Positions 41,976 through 50,235 of a stretch of DNA of 64,000 bases are shown one piece after another. Below the pieces are notes generated by a model that worked only from the letters and a program-made list of their open reading frames with translations, was not told where the DNA came from and did no database searches. Origin of the DNA: Jannaschia pohangensis (GTDB lineage: Bacteria; Pseudomonadota; Alphaproteobacteria; Rhodobacterales; Rhodobacteraceae). The stretch is from positions 372,001-436,000 of the forward strand of contig NZ_FORA01000002.1 of assembly GCF_900113875.1 (NCBI RefSeq). The letters are read 5' to 3'. Position 1 is the stretch's first letter; each line of letters begins with the position of its first letter. The translations under genes were made by a program, and so were the position numbers.

Positions 41976-42087
41976 ATCGGGTATTCCTTATGGTAAAGTG
42001 TCTCTTGTTGATCTCAATATGATGATCCCGATCACAACTTACAAACGAGACTTTCCAAACCATCGGACAAGTATTACTTAACTGACT
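41976..42087. promoter_or_regulatory. Divergent promoter region between 46-aa gene and LysR regulator
   Basis: Contains the dyads TTGATCTCAA (42017-42026 area) and TGAT-N7-ATCA shortly after, flanked by TTGTTGATC and GATCACAA. Such dyads are typical of LysR-type operators. Positions are read by eye. Confidence 0.4.
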
Positions 42088-43029
42088 ATGACGGATCGCC
42101 TGCCCCCGCTGACCGCCCTACGCGCCTTCGAGGCCGCCGCCCGCCACCTGTCGTTTCAGGCGGCTGCGGGCGAATTGAACGTGACCCCGGCGGCCCTGTC
42201 GTTTCAGATCAAGTCGCTGGAGGATCATCTGGGCGCGCCGCTCTTCCGTCGCCTGAACCGCCGGGTGGAGCTGACCGAGGCCGGGGCGGCCCTTGCCCCG
42301 CATGCCTCCGAGGGGTTCCAGTCGCTCAGCGTCGGGTGGCGCGCGGCCAAGCGCACGCTCGACAGCGGGATCCTGACCGTTACGGCCGGCCCCGCCTTCA
42401 CCTCGAAATGGCTGGCGCCCCGTCTGTTCAACTTCGCCGGGCGCCATCCGGAAATCGAACTGCGCTTTGCGGCGACCTTGCGGATGCTGGACTTTCGCAC
42501 CGACGACATCGACATCGCGATCCGCTTCGGCCCCGACGACGATGCCCGCGACGACGGTCTTTACCGCGCGCTGACGATCGAGGAATGGGTGACGCCGATG
42601 ATGCACCCCGACCTGGCCGCGCGCTTCCCGACACCCCAAAGCCTTCTGGACGCCAATATCATCTTTGACGATTCCCTCGCCTTTCTGAAGAATTCAGTCG
42701 ATTGGTCCGACTGGCTCGGGGTTCACGATCTGGACGCCTCGGGCCTGCACGGCACGCATTTCAGTCAGGCCGACCACGCCATCGACGCCGCCCAATCAGG
42801 GGCCGGTGTCGTTCTGGGGCGCGTCACCCTGGGCGAGGCCGCGTTGCGGCAAGGCCAGCTGGTCGCGCCGTTTCCCACGGCGCTCATGCCTCGCGCCAGC
42901 TTCCGCGTGCTATGTCCGCTCGGGGCCGAGACCCGCCCCGCCACCCGCGCCTTCCTCGACTGGCTGGCCGAAGAGGCGGCGCGTCTGATCGACCACCGCA
43001 CGGGCCGCGACATGATCCGGATGCCCTGA
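42088..43029 (+). CDS. LysR-family transcriptional regulator, GcvA-like, 313 aa
   Basis: N-terminal winged helix-turn-helix (LPPLTALRAFEAAARHLSF, AAGELNVTPAALSFQIKSLE) with the LPPL start typical of the GcvA group, and a periplasmic-binding-protein-like effector domain from ~95. It probably controls the divergent small gene; its effector is not evident. Confidence 0.92.
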   Translation: MTDRLPPLTALRAFEAAARHLSFQAAAGELNVTPAALSFQIKSLEDHLGAPLFRRLNRRVELTEAGAALAPHASEGFQSLSVGWRAAKRTLDSGILTVTAGPAFTSKWLAPRLFNFAGRHPEIELRFAATLRMLDFRTDDIDIAIRFGPDDDARDDGLYRALTIEEWVTPMMHPDLAARFPTPQSLLDANIIFDDSLAFLKNSVDWSDWLGVHDLDASGLHGTHFSQADHAIDAAQSGAGVVLGRVTLGEAALRQGQLVAPFPTALMPRASFRVLCPLGAETRPATRAFLDWLAEEAARLIDHRTGRDMIRMP

Positions 43030-43052
43030 CCGGCCACCCGCTGCGCGCAACG

Positions 43053-43078
43053 AAAAAGGCCCGCCGGTCGGGCGGGCC
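43053..43078 (-). terminator. Rho-independent terminator of ydcH
   Basis: Leftward reading: GGCCCGCC, loop of five, GGCGGGCC, followed by five T. Confidence 0.85.
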
Positions 43079-43101
43079 ATCGTGTCGGATCAGGGTCGAG
43101 G

Positions 43102-43278
43102 TCAGTGCGACGCAGCGCTCGTCAGCTTTTCGATCTGCTGCTTGATCGCCAGTTTGCGCTTCTTCATCTCGGTCAGAGCGATGCTGTCGATGGCGGGGCT
43201 GCGCGCCTCCTCCTCGACCTGTCGAGAAAGGACATCATGCTTCTTCCGCAGTTCCGTCAGATGGGACGTGAGCGACAT
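43102..43278 (-). CDS. YdcH/DUF465-family small helical protein, 58 aa
   Basis: Short coiled-coil protein: MSLTSHLTELRKKHDVLSR then ALTEMKKRKLAIKQQIEKL is the family pattern. Function is not established. ATG 43278 has a GAGGAG site. A Pho-box-like direct repeat stands 44-61 bases upstream. Confidence 0.88.
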   Translation of the reverse strand: MSLTSHLTELRKKHDVLSRQVEEEARSPAIDSIALTEMKKRKLAIKQQIEKLTSAASH

Positions 43279-43321
43279 GGACTTCTCCTCTGATGTTTTG
43301 GGTGAGATCAGTGCACCACAA

Positions 43322-43339
43322 GTGTCATGCACCTGTCAC
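43322..43339 (+). promoter_or_regulatory. Pho-box-like direct repeat
   Basis: GTGTCAT, GCAC, CTGTCAC: the 7-4-7 geometry of a PhoB site. The repeat orientation points right, away from the leftward ydcH gene and toward the 3' end of the methylase gene, so it may be fortuitous or act as a repressor site. Confidence 0.4.
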
Positions 43340-43382
43340 GTCTTTTGATGTCACCTCGGCGGAATGTTGCAGCGCATTTGAA

Positions 43383-44129
43383 TTAGCTTAACGGGAGCGC
43401 CTCTGCGTGCCGCAGCACGGCCTGGGCCGCGTCGGTATGGCTGTCACGGTCGCCCGTATGCGCCGCGCCCTCGTGCAGCACGAAGGGCGGCAACAGGCGA
43501 AGGGGCGCGCGCGCGCCCTTGCGACCTTGAAGAATGACGCGATTTGCGGGGGTTCCGGCCCGCCCGGCAATCGGCAGGACGATCAGCCCGCCAAGACGCT
43601 CGGCCATCGGCGTCAGGACATCCGCCAGGCGGTCGGCGCGCAGGATGAAGGTGACGCTTCCCTTCATCGTGACCCGGCGACAGGCCGCCTGTGCCCAAAG
43701 ACTGACCGCGCCTGCCTCCGTTTCGCGCAGTGCTGTCTCGCGCGAGGTGTCCTGCGCCGCCGACCCCGCCCCGGCGGGAAAGTAGGGCGGATTGCAGATC
43801 ACGTGATCGAAGGAGCGTTTGAGGGTCGGAAGACTGTCGAAGATATCGCCCGTCACCACATCAGCCGGACCGTTGCGCCGGGCAAGGTCCGCCGTGGCTC
43901 CATCCCGCTCCACCCCGGTCAGCGACAGGCCCGGAATACGGGCGGCGAGACAATACATCGCAGCGCCCACACCGCACCCCAAATCGAGCACGCTTTGCCC
44001 CGCCACCGCCGGACAGGCCGCCGCCACAAGCACCGCGTCAGAGCCCGCGCGAAACCCCCGGGCCGGTTGCCAAAGCTGCAAACGCCCGCCCAGAAAGGCG
44101 TCGCGGGTCAGCGCGGGCGCGTCATTCAT
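43383..44129 (-). CDS. TrmN6-like methyltransferase (tRNA1Val adenine-N6 type), 248 aa
   Basis: Class I SAM methyltransferase: VLDLGCGVGAA near 47-57 binds SAM, and CNPPYFPAG near 110-118 is the N6-adenine catalytic motif. The N-terminal DAFLGGRLQLWQPARGFRAGSDAVLVAAA matches the TrmN6/YfiC family. Overlaps the upstream DUF2007 gene by ATGA. Confidence 0.9.
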   Translation of the reverse strand: MNDAPALTRDAFLGGRLQLWQPARGFRAGSDAVLVAAACPAVAGQSVLDLGCGVGAAMYCLAARIPGLSLTGVERDGATADLARRNGPADVVTGDIFDSLPTLKRSFDHVICNPPYFPAGAGSAAQDTSRETALRETEAGAVSLWAQAACRRVTMKGSVTFILRADRLADVLTPMAERLGGLIVLPIAGRAGTPANRVILQGRKGARAPLRLLPPFVLHEGAAHTGDRDSHTDAAQAVLRHAEALPLS

Positions 44130-44341
44130 TCGGTGACGGCGATGTCGTTGTCGCGCATCGCGGCCCGCGCCATGAACAGGTCACGGTCGGCCACCATCAT
44201 GCGACGGGGCAGAATGCCGATGGATCCTTCGAGCGCGGAGATATTTGCATCCAGCACGAAGCACTCTATACCCTCGCCGTCCAGCAGGGCCGTGGCGAAG
44301 GCGATGACCGTAGGGTCGTTGGTGCGCAACAGTTCTTTCAT
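44126..44341 (-). CDS. DUF2007 small signal-transducing-type protein, 71 aa
   Basis: Single DUF2007 domain: MKELLRTNDPTVIAFATALL, GIECFVLDANIS, and ILPRRMMVADRD. The domain is thought to bind ligands or partners but has no fixed function. Translation is coupled to the methylase gene by ATGA. The promoter faces the polyprenyl synthase gene across 48 bases. Confidence 0.88.
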   Translation of the reverse strand: MKELLRTNDPTVIAFATALLDGEGIECFVLDANISALEGSIGILPRRMMVADRDLFMARAAMRDNDIAVTE

Positions 44342-44389
44342 GTCTGGACAGCTAGGGGCGACGGCCCCCCTTGTCGAGATAGGGACCGC

Positions 44390-45382
44390 ATGACCGACGC
44401 CACCGCGATCAAGCCGCACGAGAGACTCGCCGCCGCCCTGTCGGACGACATGGAGGCCGTGGGCACCCTGATCCGCACCCGGATGGCCAGCGAACATGCC
44501 CCCCGCATCCCCGAGGTCACCGCCCATCTGGTCGAGGCCGGGGGCAAGCGGGTGCGTCCCCTTCTGACCCTCGCGGCGGCGCGGCTGTGCGGATACGACG
44601 GCGGCGATCACATCAAGCTGGCCGCGACGGTGGAGTTCATCCACACCGCGACGCTGCTGCACGACGACGTGGTCGACGAGAGCGCGCAGCGGCGCGGGCG
44701 TCCGACGGCGAACCTGCTGTGGGACAATCAGTCGAGCGTTCTGGTCGGCGATTACCTGTTCGCGCGGTCGTTCCAGCTGATGGTCGAATGCGGATCGCTT
44801 CGCATCCTCGACATCCTGGCCGGAGCGGCGGCAACGATTGCCGAGGGCGAGGTCCTGCAACTGACCGCCGCGCGCAATCTGGCGACCACGGAAGAGACCT
44901 ATATCAAGGTGGTGCGCGGCAAGACCGCCGCCCTGTTCGAGGCGGCCTGCAAGGTGGGAGGTGTCGTGGCGGATGCGTCCGAAGATCACGTCGCGGCGCT
45001 GGCCGAATTCGGCGACGCGCTTGGCGTGTCGTTTCAGATCGTCGACGACTGGCTGGATTATGGCGGGGCGGGCGAAGGGATCGGCAAGAACCTGGGCGAC
45101 GATTTCCGCGAGGGCAAATTGACCCTGCCCGTCATCCGCGCCGTAGCACGGGGCGACGCGGAGGAGCGGGCCTTCTGGAAGGCGGCACTTGAGCAAGGGA
45201 AGGCCGACGACCTGGACCGGGCGCGCGCCATCCTGGCGCGGCATGGCACGCTGGAGGAGACCCGGCTGGAGGCGCTGGCCTGGCGCGACCGGGCGAAGGC
45301 GGCCTTGATGCGCCTGCCCGAAAGCGAGTTGCGCGGGATGTTGGCCGATCTGGCGGACTACGTGGTGGCGCGGGCCAACTGA
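44390..45382 (+). CDS. ispB: Long-chain polyprenyl diphosphate synthase (ubiquinone side chain), 330 aa
   Basis: Trans-prenyltransferase with both aspartate-rich motifs: DDVVD at 92-96 (in LLHDDVVDES) and DDWLD in SFQIVDDWLDYG, plus GGKRVRPLL at 51-59. Small residues before the first motif (HTATLLH) permit a long product, so octa- or decaprenyl diphosphate for ubiquinone is likely; Rhodobacterales usually make UQ-10. Confidence 0.92.
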   Translation: MTDATAIKPHERLAAALSDDMEAVGTLIRTRMASEHAPRIPEVTAHLVEAGGKRVRPLLTLAAARLCGYDGGDHIKLAATVEFIHTATLLHDDVVDESAQRRGRPTANLLWDNQSSVLVGDYLFARSFQLMVECGSLRILDILAGAAATIAEGEVLQLTAARNLATTEETYIKVVRGKTAALFEAACKVGGVVADASEDHVAALAEFGDALGVSFQIVDDWLDYGGAGEGIGKNLGDDFREGKLTLPVIRAVARGDAEERAFWKAALEQGKADDLDRARAILARHGTLEETRLEALAWRDRAKAALMRLPESELRGMLADLADYVVARAN

Positions 45383-45387
45383 GGCTC

Positions 45388-45456
45388 GGGTTACCCCGCA
45401 CGTGGGGTTACCCATGGGTAACCGTAAACAACTGATTAACTTAATTTTTCGTTAAC
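45388..45456. other. Nested palindromes and CtrA-like box between convergent genes
   Basis: GGTTACCCATGGGTAACC at 45406-45423 is an 18-base perfect palindrome, overlapping a larger imperfect hairpin (GGGTTACCCC against GGGGTTACCC, 45388-45413). At 45441-45456 stands TTAA-N7-TTAAC, which equals the CtrA consensus, but it lies downstream of both convergent genes. Most likely a bidirectional terminator region. Confidence 0.5.
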
Positions 45457-45464
45457 GGCGCGAC

Positions 45465-46265
45465 CTAGAACAGGCTGCAGGCCTGCACCCACCAGCCGCC
45501 GCGCGCCATGCTTTGGGCCGCGTCCTCGGCCGCGATCCGGCTGGGCCAAAGACCGAAGCATGTGGCCCCCGACCCCGACATCCGGGCCAGGGACGCGCCC
45601 GCCTGCCGCAGGGCGGACAGCACATCCGCGATGCCCGGTGCTATGGCAAGGGCCGGGGTTTCAAGGTCGTTGCGTTGCGCCGACAGCCAGTCCGTCAACG
45701 CCGTCGCATCGGGCCAGTGGGGCAGATCACCGTGGCCCGCGTTGTCGGCGGTCGCCATACGGGCAAAGACCGCGCCCGTGGGCACCGCAAGGCCGGGGTT
45801 GACCAGAACGCCGTGCAGACGCGGCAGGGTCACCGGGTCGACCGCGCCGCCGATGCCGCGCATCCGGGCCGCGCGCGCGCCCATGCAGACGGGAACATCG
45901 GCCCCGAGGGTCAGCAGCGCCGCGACCCCGGGATCGGCCCCGACGAGGCGCAGGGCGGCGGCGGCATCCGAGGACCCGCCGCCGATGCCTGCAGGGTGGG
46001 GCAGCGCCTTGGTCAGGGTGACGGCGCGGGGCTGACCGGCCAGGGCCAGCGCGCGGCGGATCAGGTTCGTGTCGTCGGTGGGGACGCCGGCGGCGAAGGG
46101 GCCGGTCACCCGCAACGCGTCACCGGGCGAGACCGAAAGGCCATCGCCCACATCGGCGAAGGCCACCAGCGAGTCGAGCAGGTGATAGCCGTCGGCGCGC
46201 CGCCCCGTCACATGCAGCGTCAGGTTGACCTTGGCGGGCGCAAAGCCCCGAAGGGCCTCGCTCAC
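45465..46265 (-). CDS. ispE: 4-diphosphocytidyl-2-C-methyl-D-erythritol kinase, 266 aa
   Basis: GHMP kinase of the MEP isoprenoid pathway. APAKVNLTLHVTGRRADGYH at ~9-28 and the ATP loop PAGIGGGSSDAAAA near 91-104 are diagnostic; MSGSGATCFG is the third motif. The GTG start at 46265 overlaps the stop of the TPR gene (GTGA), so the two are coupled. Convergent with the polyprenyl synthase, another isoprenoid gene. Confidence 0.95.
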   Translation of the reverse strand: MSEALRGFAPAKVNLTLHVTGRRADGYHLLDSLVAFADVGDGLSVSPGDALRVTGPFAAGVPTDDTNLIRRALALAGQPRAVTLTKALPHPAGIGGGSSDAAAALRLVGADPGVAALLTLGADVPVCMGARAARMRGIGGAVDPVTLPRLHGVLVNPGLAVPTGAVFARMATADNAGHGDLPHWPDATALTDWLSAQRNDLETPALAIAPGIADVLSALRQAGASLARMSGSGATCFGLWPSRIAAEDAAQSMARGGWWVQACSLF

Positions 46266-47941
46266 TCGTTTGCCGCCTCGATCGGGCCTGCGCCGCCCTC
46301 TTCCTCGAGCACGACGTCGAGGCCGACTTCCAGCTTGCGGCGAATGCGGTCCTCCTGCTCTTCGGGGTCGAGGCTGAGGGCGCGCTTCCACTGGAATTCC
46401 GCCTCGCGCTGGCGGCCCACGGTCCAGAGCACGTCGCCCAGATGGTCGTTGATGAGCGGATCGAGCGGGCGCAGTTCCACGGCCCGCTCCATCGGGGCGA
46501 CCGCCTCTTCGTAGCGACCGAGGCGATAGAGGACCCACCCGAGGGAGTCGGTGATGTAGCCGTCGTCGGGCCGCCCCGCGACCGCGCGTTCGATCATGTC
46601 GAGCGCCTCGTCCAGCTTCATCCGCTGCTCCACCAGGCCATAGCCCAGGTAGTTCAGCACGTTCGGGTCTTCGGGGTTCAACTCCAGCGCGCGACGGAAG
46701 TCGGACTCGGCCCCCTCCCAATCGCCGGTCCGTTCGCGGGCGATGCCGCGGGCATAGTACAGGAACCAGTCGCGGGGCGTGATCTCGCCCTGCATCTCGA
46801 TGGTGCGATCATAGCCCGCGGCGGCTTCCTCGAAGCGCTCAAGCCTGCGCAGCGCATCGGAATAGGCCAGCCAGACGGAGGGTTCGTCGCCGTGGGAGCG
46901 GGTAAGGGCCTGGAACACCTCGAGTGCGGCTTCGGTCTTGTCGGCGGACAGCAGCACCTCGCCCCGGGCGATTTCCGCCCCGAAGAAGGACGGATCGTCA
47001 GAGGGCACGGTAGCCAGGACGTCGTTGGCCAGATCGTATTGGCCCTGCTGCTCCAACAGATTGGAGACAAGGATAAGGCCGTCGACATGGTCGGGGCGCA
47101 GCGCGACGGCCGCCCGGGCGTTGAGCAGGGTGAAGGTGGTCGAGCTTTCGCCCACCAGAAGGGCGGCAAGGGTGAAATAGGCCTCGGCCGCGCCGTCGGT
47201 CGCGCTCCGGACCATGTCGAAGGGCACGGGCGCGCCCGCGTCGAGGCGGCGGGCCAAATCCTCCAGCATGGGGCTGTTGGTCGCCTCATTGGCCTGGGTC
47301 AGCAATTCGCGGGCATCGTCGGCGCGGTCCAGTTGGACCAGCACCTGCACGTGGGCGGCGATCATCCGGGTGTTGGCGCTGAGCGGGCCATGGGCGCGCC
47401 CCGAGAAGATCTCGTCCGCACCCTCGTAATCGCCGGCCAGCGCCAGGGCGAGAGCCTTGTGCTGATAGGCGAAGGTGGCAAAACCCTCGGCCTCGGCCAT
47501 CGTGTCGAAGGCGGCAAGGGCCTCGTTCATCTCGCCCGCGCCGGCGGCGATCCAGGCGGCGAGCAACCCGTCCAGAAGCGCGCCCCCGACGCCGTCCTCT
47601 TCGAGCAGGGCCGGAGCCTCGGAGAAGTTGCCGTCGCGCAGGAGCGTGACCATTCGGGCGCTGTCGCTGAACTGGCTGGGCTGGCCTGCGGCGGCCAAGG
47701 CATCGGCGGCCTCGACCGCCTTGTCGAAACGCCCGAGGACCGAGAAGATGATGACGGCGTTCTCCAGGACACCGGCCGTCGCCTCGTCGCGCCGCATGAG
47801 CCGGGCGTAATACTCGCCCGCCGCCGCATAGTCGTTGGAATAGCCGGCGATCCGCGCCGCGAGATACGGCCCCGCGATCCCCTGGGCCGTGGCGGCCATG
47901 GGTGTCAGGAGCGTGGCGGCCAGCAAAAGCGATCGAAACAT
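46262..47941 (-). CDS. Exported tetratricopeptide-repeat protein, 559 aa
   Basis: Signal peptide MFRSLLLAATLLTPMAATAQ, then at least ten helix-turn-helix repeats; the clearest TPRs are in the last 170 residues (ARGIARERTGDWEGAESDFR, LNYLGYGLVEQRMKLDEAL, LGWVLYRLGRYEEAVAPMER). Probably periplasmic scaffold. The homologous gene next to ispE in related bacteria is also a large TPR protein as I recall; no function is known. ATG 47941 with AAAGGGG; a TTG one codon earlier is possible. Confidence 0.88.
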   Translation of the reverse strand: MFRSLLLAATLLTPMAATAQGIAGPYLAARIAGYSNDYAAAGEYYARLMRRDEATAGVLENAVIIFSVLGRFDKAVEAADALAAAGQPSQFSDSARMVTLLRDGNFSEAPALLEEDGVGGALLDGLLAAWIAAGAGEMNEALAAFDTMAEAEGFATFAYQHKALALALAGDYEGADEIFSGRAHGPLSANTRMIAAHVQVLVQLDRADDARELLTQANEATNSPMLEDLARRLDAGAPVPFDMVRSATDGAAEAYFTLAALLVGESSTTFTLLNARAAVALRPDHVDGLILVSNLLEQQGQYDLANDVLATVPSDDPSFFGAEIARGEVLLSADKTEAALEVFQALTRSHGDEPSVWLAYSDALRRLERFEEAAAGYDRTIEMQGEITPRDWFLYYARGIARERTGDWEGAESDFRRALELNPEDPNVLNYLGYGLVEQRMKLDEALDMIERAVAGRPDDGYITDSLGWVLYRLGRYEEAVAPMERAVELRPLDPLINDHLGDVLWTVGRQREAEFQWKRALSLDPEEQEDRIRRKLEVGLDVVLEEEGGAGPIEAANE

Positions 47942-48065
47942 CAAGAACCCCTTTCAGGCGGGTCTTCGCATGGGTTTCGATCAAGCTAGGGGTGCAAGCG
48001 CTCGGATGCAACGCGCGCCCTGCCGCAAGGCGCACGTCTTTCAAGGATGTGACCGCCGTGGAGCG

Positions 48066-49715
48066 TCACATGTTGGGGTAATTCGGCCCGTCGCCACCCT
48101 GCGGCGTGGTCCAGACGATGTTCTGACTGGGGTCCTTGATGTCGCAGGTCTTGCAGTGAACGCAGTTCTGGAAGTTGATCTGGAACCGGGTATCAGCGCC
48201 CTCGCCCACGAATTCGTAGACCCCCGCCGGGCAATATCGCGCCGACGGACCGGCGTATTTTGGCAGGTTCACCTTCACCGGCACATCCGCATCCTTGAGG
48301 GTCAGATGCGCGGGCTGGCTTTCTTCGTGGTTGGTGAAGCTGAAGGCGACGTTGGTCAGCCGGTCGAAAGACAGCACGCCATCGGGCTTGGGATAGTCGA
48401 TGGGCTTGTGCTTGGAGGCCTCTTCGGTGGCGGCGGCGTCGGTCTTTCCGTGGTGCATCGCGCCAAGCGGGTTCCAGCCGGTCACGTTGGCCACCCACAT
48501 GTCGGCCCCGCCCGCCATGAGCGATGCGATCAGCCCGTGCTTGGACCAGAGCGGTTTGACGTTCTGGACGCGCTTGAGATCCTTGGCGATCGGACCGGTG
48601 CGGACCAGCGCCTCGTAGCCGTCCAGAAGGTCGCCACCCCGCCCGGCCTGGATCGCGGCAAAGGCGGCTTCGGCGGCGGCGATGCCCGACAGCATGGCGT
48701 TGTGGTTGCCCTTGATGCGCGGCACGTTGACCATGCCTGCGGCACAGCCCAGAAGCGCGCCGCCCGGGAATTCCAGTTTCGGCATCGACTGCCAGCCGCC
48801 TTCGGTGATGGCACGCGCGCCGTAGGCCACGCGCTTGCCGCCCTCGAGCAGGTCGGCGACCATCGGGTGATGCTTGAACCGCTGGAATTCCATGTAGGGG
48901 AACAGGTGCGGGTTGCGGTAATTCAGGTGGACGACAAAGCCCACGTAGACCTGGTTGTTGTCGAGGTGATAGATGAACGACCCGCCGCCCGCGTTCTTGC
49001 CAAGCGGCCAGCCCATGGTGTGAACGACCTTGCCGGGGCGATGCTTTTCGGGGTCGATCTCCCAGATTTCCTTCATGCCGAGGCCGTATTTCTGCGGCTC
49101 GCTCTTGGCGTCCAACTCGTATTTGGCGATGACCTGCTTGGACAGGCTGCCGCGCACGCCTTCGCCCAGGAAGACGTATTTGCCGTGCAGCTCCATCCCC
49201 GGCTCATAGTTGGGGCCGTGGGTGCCGTCGGGGTTCTTGCCGAATTCGCCGGCCACGACGCCCCTGACTTCGCCGTTGTCGCCGTAAACCAGTTCGGAGC
49301 AGGACATGCCCGGGAAGACTTCGACGCCAAGCGCCTCGGCCTGTTCGGCCATCCAGCGGCAGACGTTGCCCATGGAGACGATGTAATTGCCGTGGTTGTT
49401 CATCAGGGGCGGCATGACCGCATTGGGGACGCGAACCTTCCCCGCCTCGCCCAGAATATAGAATGCATCGGAGGTCACGGGCACGGTGATCGGCGCGCCC
49501 TTTTCCTTCCAGTCGGGGATCAGCTGATCGATGCCCGCAGTGTCCAGAACCGCTCCCGACAGGATGTGCGCCCCCACTTCGGAGCCCTTTTCCAGAACCA
49601 CGACCGACAGATCCGCGTCCAGCTGCTTGAGCCGGATCGCAGCCGACAGGCCGGCAGGTCCGGCGCCCACAATGACGACATCGTAATCCATCGTTTCGCG
49701 TGTCGTATCGGTCAT
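48066..49715 (-). CDS. Electron transfer flavoprotein-ubiquinone oxidoreductase, 549 aa
   Basis: Passes electrons from ETF (fatty-acid and amino-acid oxidation) to the ubiquinone pool at the inner membrane. FAD site IVGAGPAGLSAAI at 15-27, ubiquinone-binding/membrane region in the middle, and a C-terminal [4Fe-4S] ferredoxin-like loop CVHCKTCDIKDPSQNI with the fourth Cys earlier in ARYCPAG. Full length. The ETF subunit genes are not in the window. Confidence 0.96.
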   Translation of the reverse strand: MTDTTRETMDYDVVIVGAGPAGLSAAIRLKQLDADLSVVVLEKGSEVGAHILSGAVLDTAGIDQLIPDWKEKGAPITVPVTSDAFYILGEAGKVRVPNAVMPPLMNNHGNYIVSMGNVCRWMAEQAEALGVEVFPGMSCSELVYGDNGEVRGVVAGEFGKNPDGTHGPNYEPGMELHGKYVFLGEGVRGSLSKQVIAKYELDAKSEPQKYGLGMKEIWEIDPEKHRPGKVVHTMGWPLGKNAGGGSFIYHLDNNQVYVGFVVHLNYRNPHLFPYMEFQRFKHHPMVADLLEGGKRVAYGARAITEGGWQSMPKLEFPGGALLGCAAGMVNVPRIKGNHNAMLSGIAAAEAAFAAIQAGRGGDLLDGYEALVRTGPIAKDLKRVQNVKPLWSKHGLIASLMAGGADMWVANVTGWNPLGAMHHGKTDAAATEEASKHKPIDYPKPDGVLSFDRLTNVAFSFTNHEESQPAHLTLKDADVPVKVNLPKYAGPSARYCPAGVYEFVGEGADTRFQINFQNCVHCKTCDIKDPSQNIVWTTPQGGDGPNYPNM

Positions 49716-49926
49716 CGGTGCCGTTCCTTCCGGGATGTGAAAAAGCCTGCCTTCATATGCGGGTGGCCGCCAGACAGGTCAATCGCCGCGCAACATAGTG
49801 TCGCAGCGTTTCCGGGCGGTTCGCGCCCCCTGCGGCATCGTGGACGCGGCGGGCCCCGCGTCTGGGCAGTTTCCACCGGCCACCGGGTCGGATAAGGGAA
49901 CGCGACCCTGAATCCCGGAGGCCGAC

Positions 49927-50235
49927 ATGAAACCGATCCGCATCATCTGGCTTCTGCTCTGCGTGGCGGGCGTGATCCTGCCCATGCGGTATTTCCTGCC
50001 CTGGCTGTCGGCCAACGACTGGGACCTGGGCGCGATGATCGACGCCTGGCATGTGAACGACGCGGCCAGCGGGCTTGTCTGGGATCTGACGGTGGCGGCC
50101 ATCACCCTGACGGTCTGGATCGTCTGGGAATGCTGGAGCACGAAGCGCTGGCTCGGCCTTGTCGCCATTCCCGCCACCTATTTCGTCGGCGTGTCGCTTG
50201 GCCTGCCGCTCTACCTGTTTCTGCGGAGCCGTTGA
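49927..50235 (+). CDS. DUF2834-family small membrane protein, 102 aa
   Basis: Three hydrophobic segments (about 4-25, 50-68, 75-98) with acidic middle loop; sequence RIIWLLLCVAGVILPMRYFLPWL is typical of the family. Function unknown. GGAGG site seven bases before ATG; its stop overlaps the ATG of lysA (TGATG). Confidence 0.85.
   Translation: MKPIRIIWLLLCVAGVILPMRYFLPWLSANDWDLGAMIDAWHVNDAASGLVWDLTVAAITLTVWIVWECWSTKRWLGLVAIPATYFVGVSLGLPLYLFLRSR

Noticed and set aside
45441-45456. CtrA-type box TTAA-N7-TTAAC as a promoter element
   Set aside because: Located after the stops of two convergent genes, with no gene start within reach; most likely chance in an AT-rich terminator.
47889-49895. 668-codon rightward frame over ETF-QO
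   Set aside because: Antisense shadow of a gene with FAD and iron-sulfur motifs.
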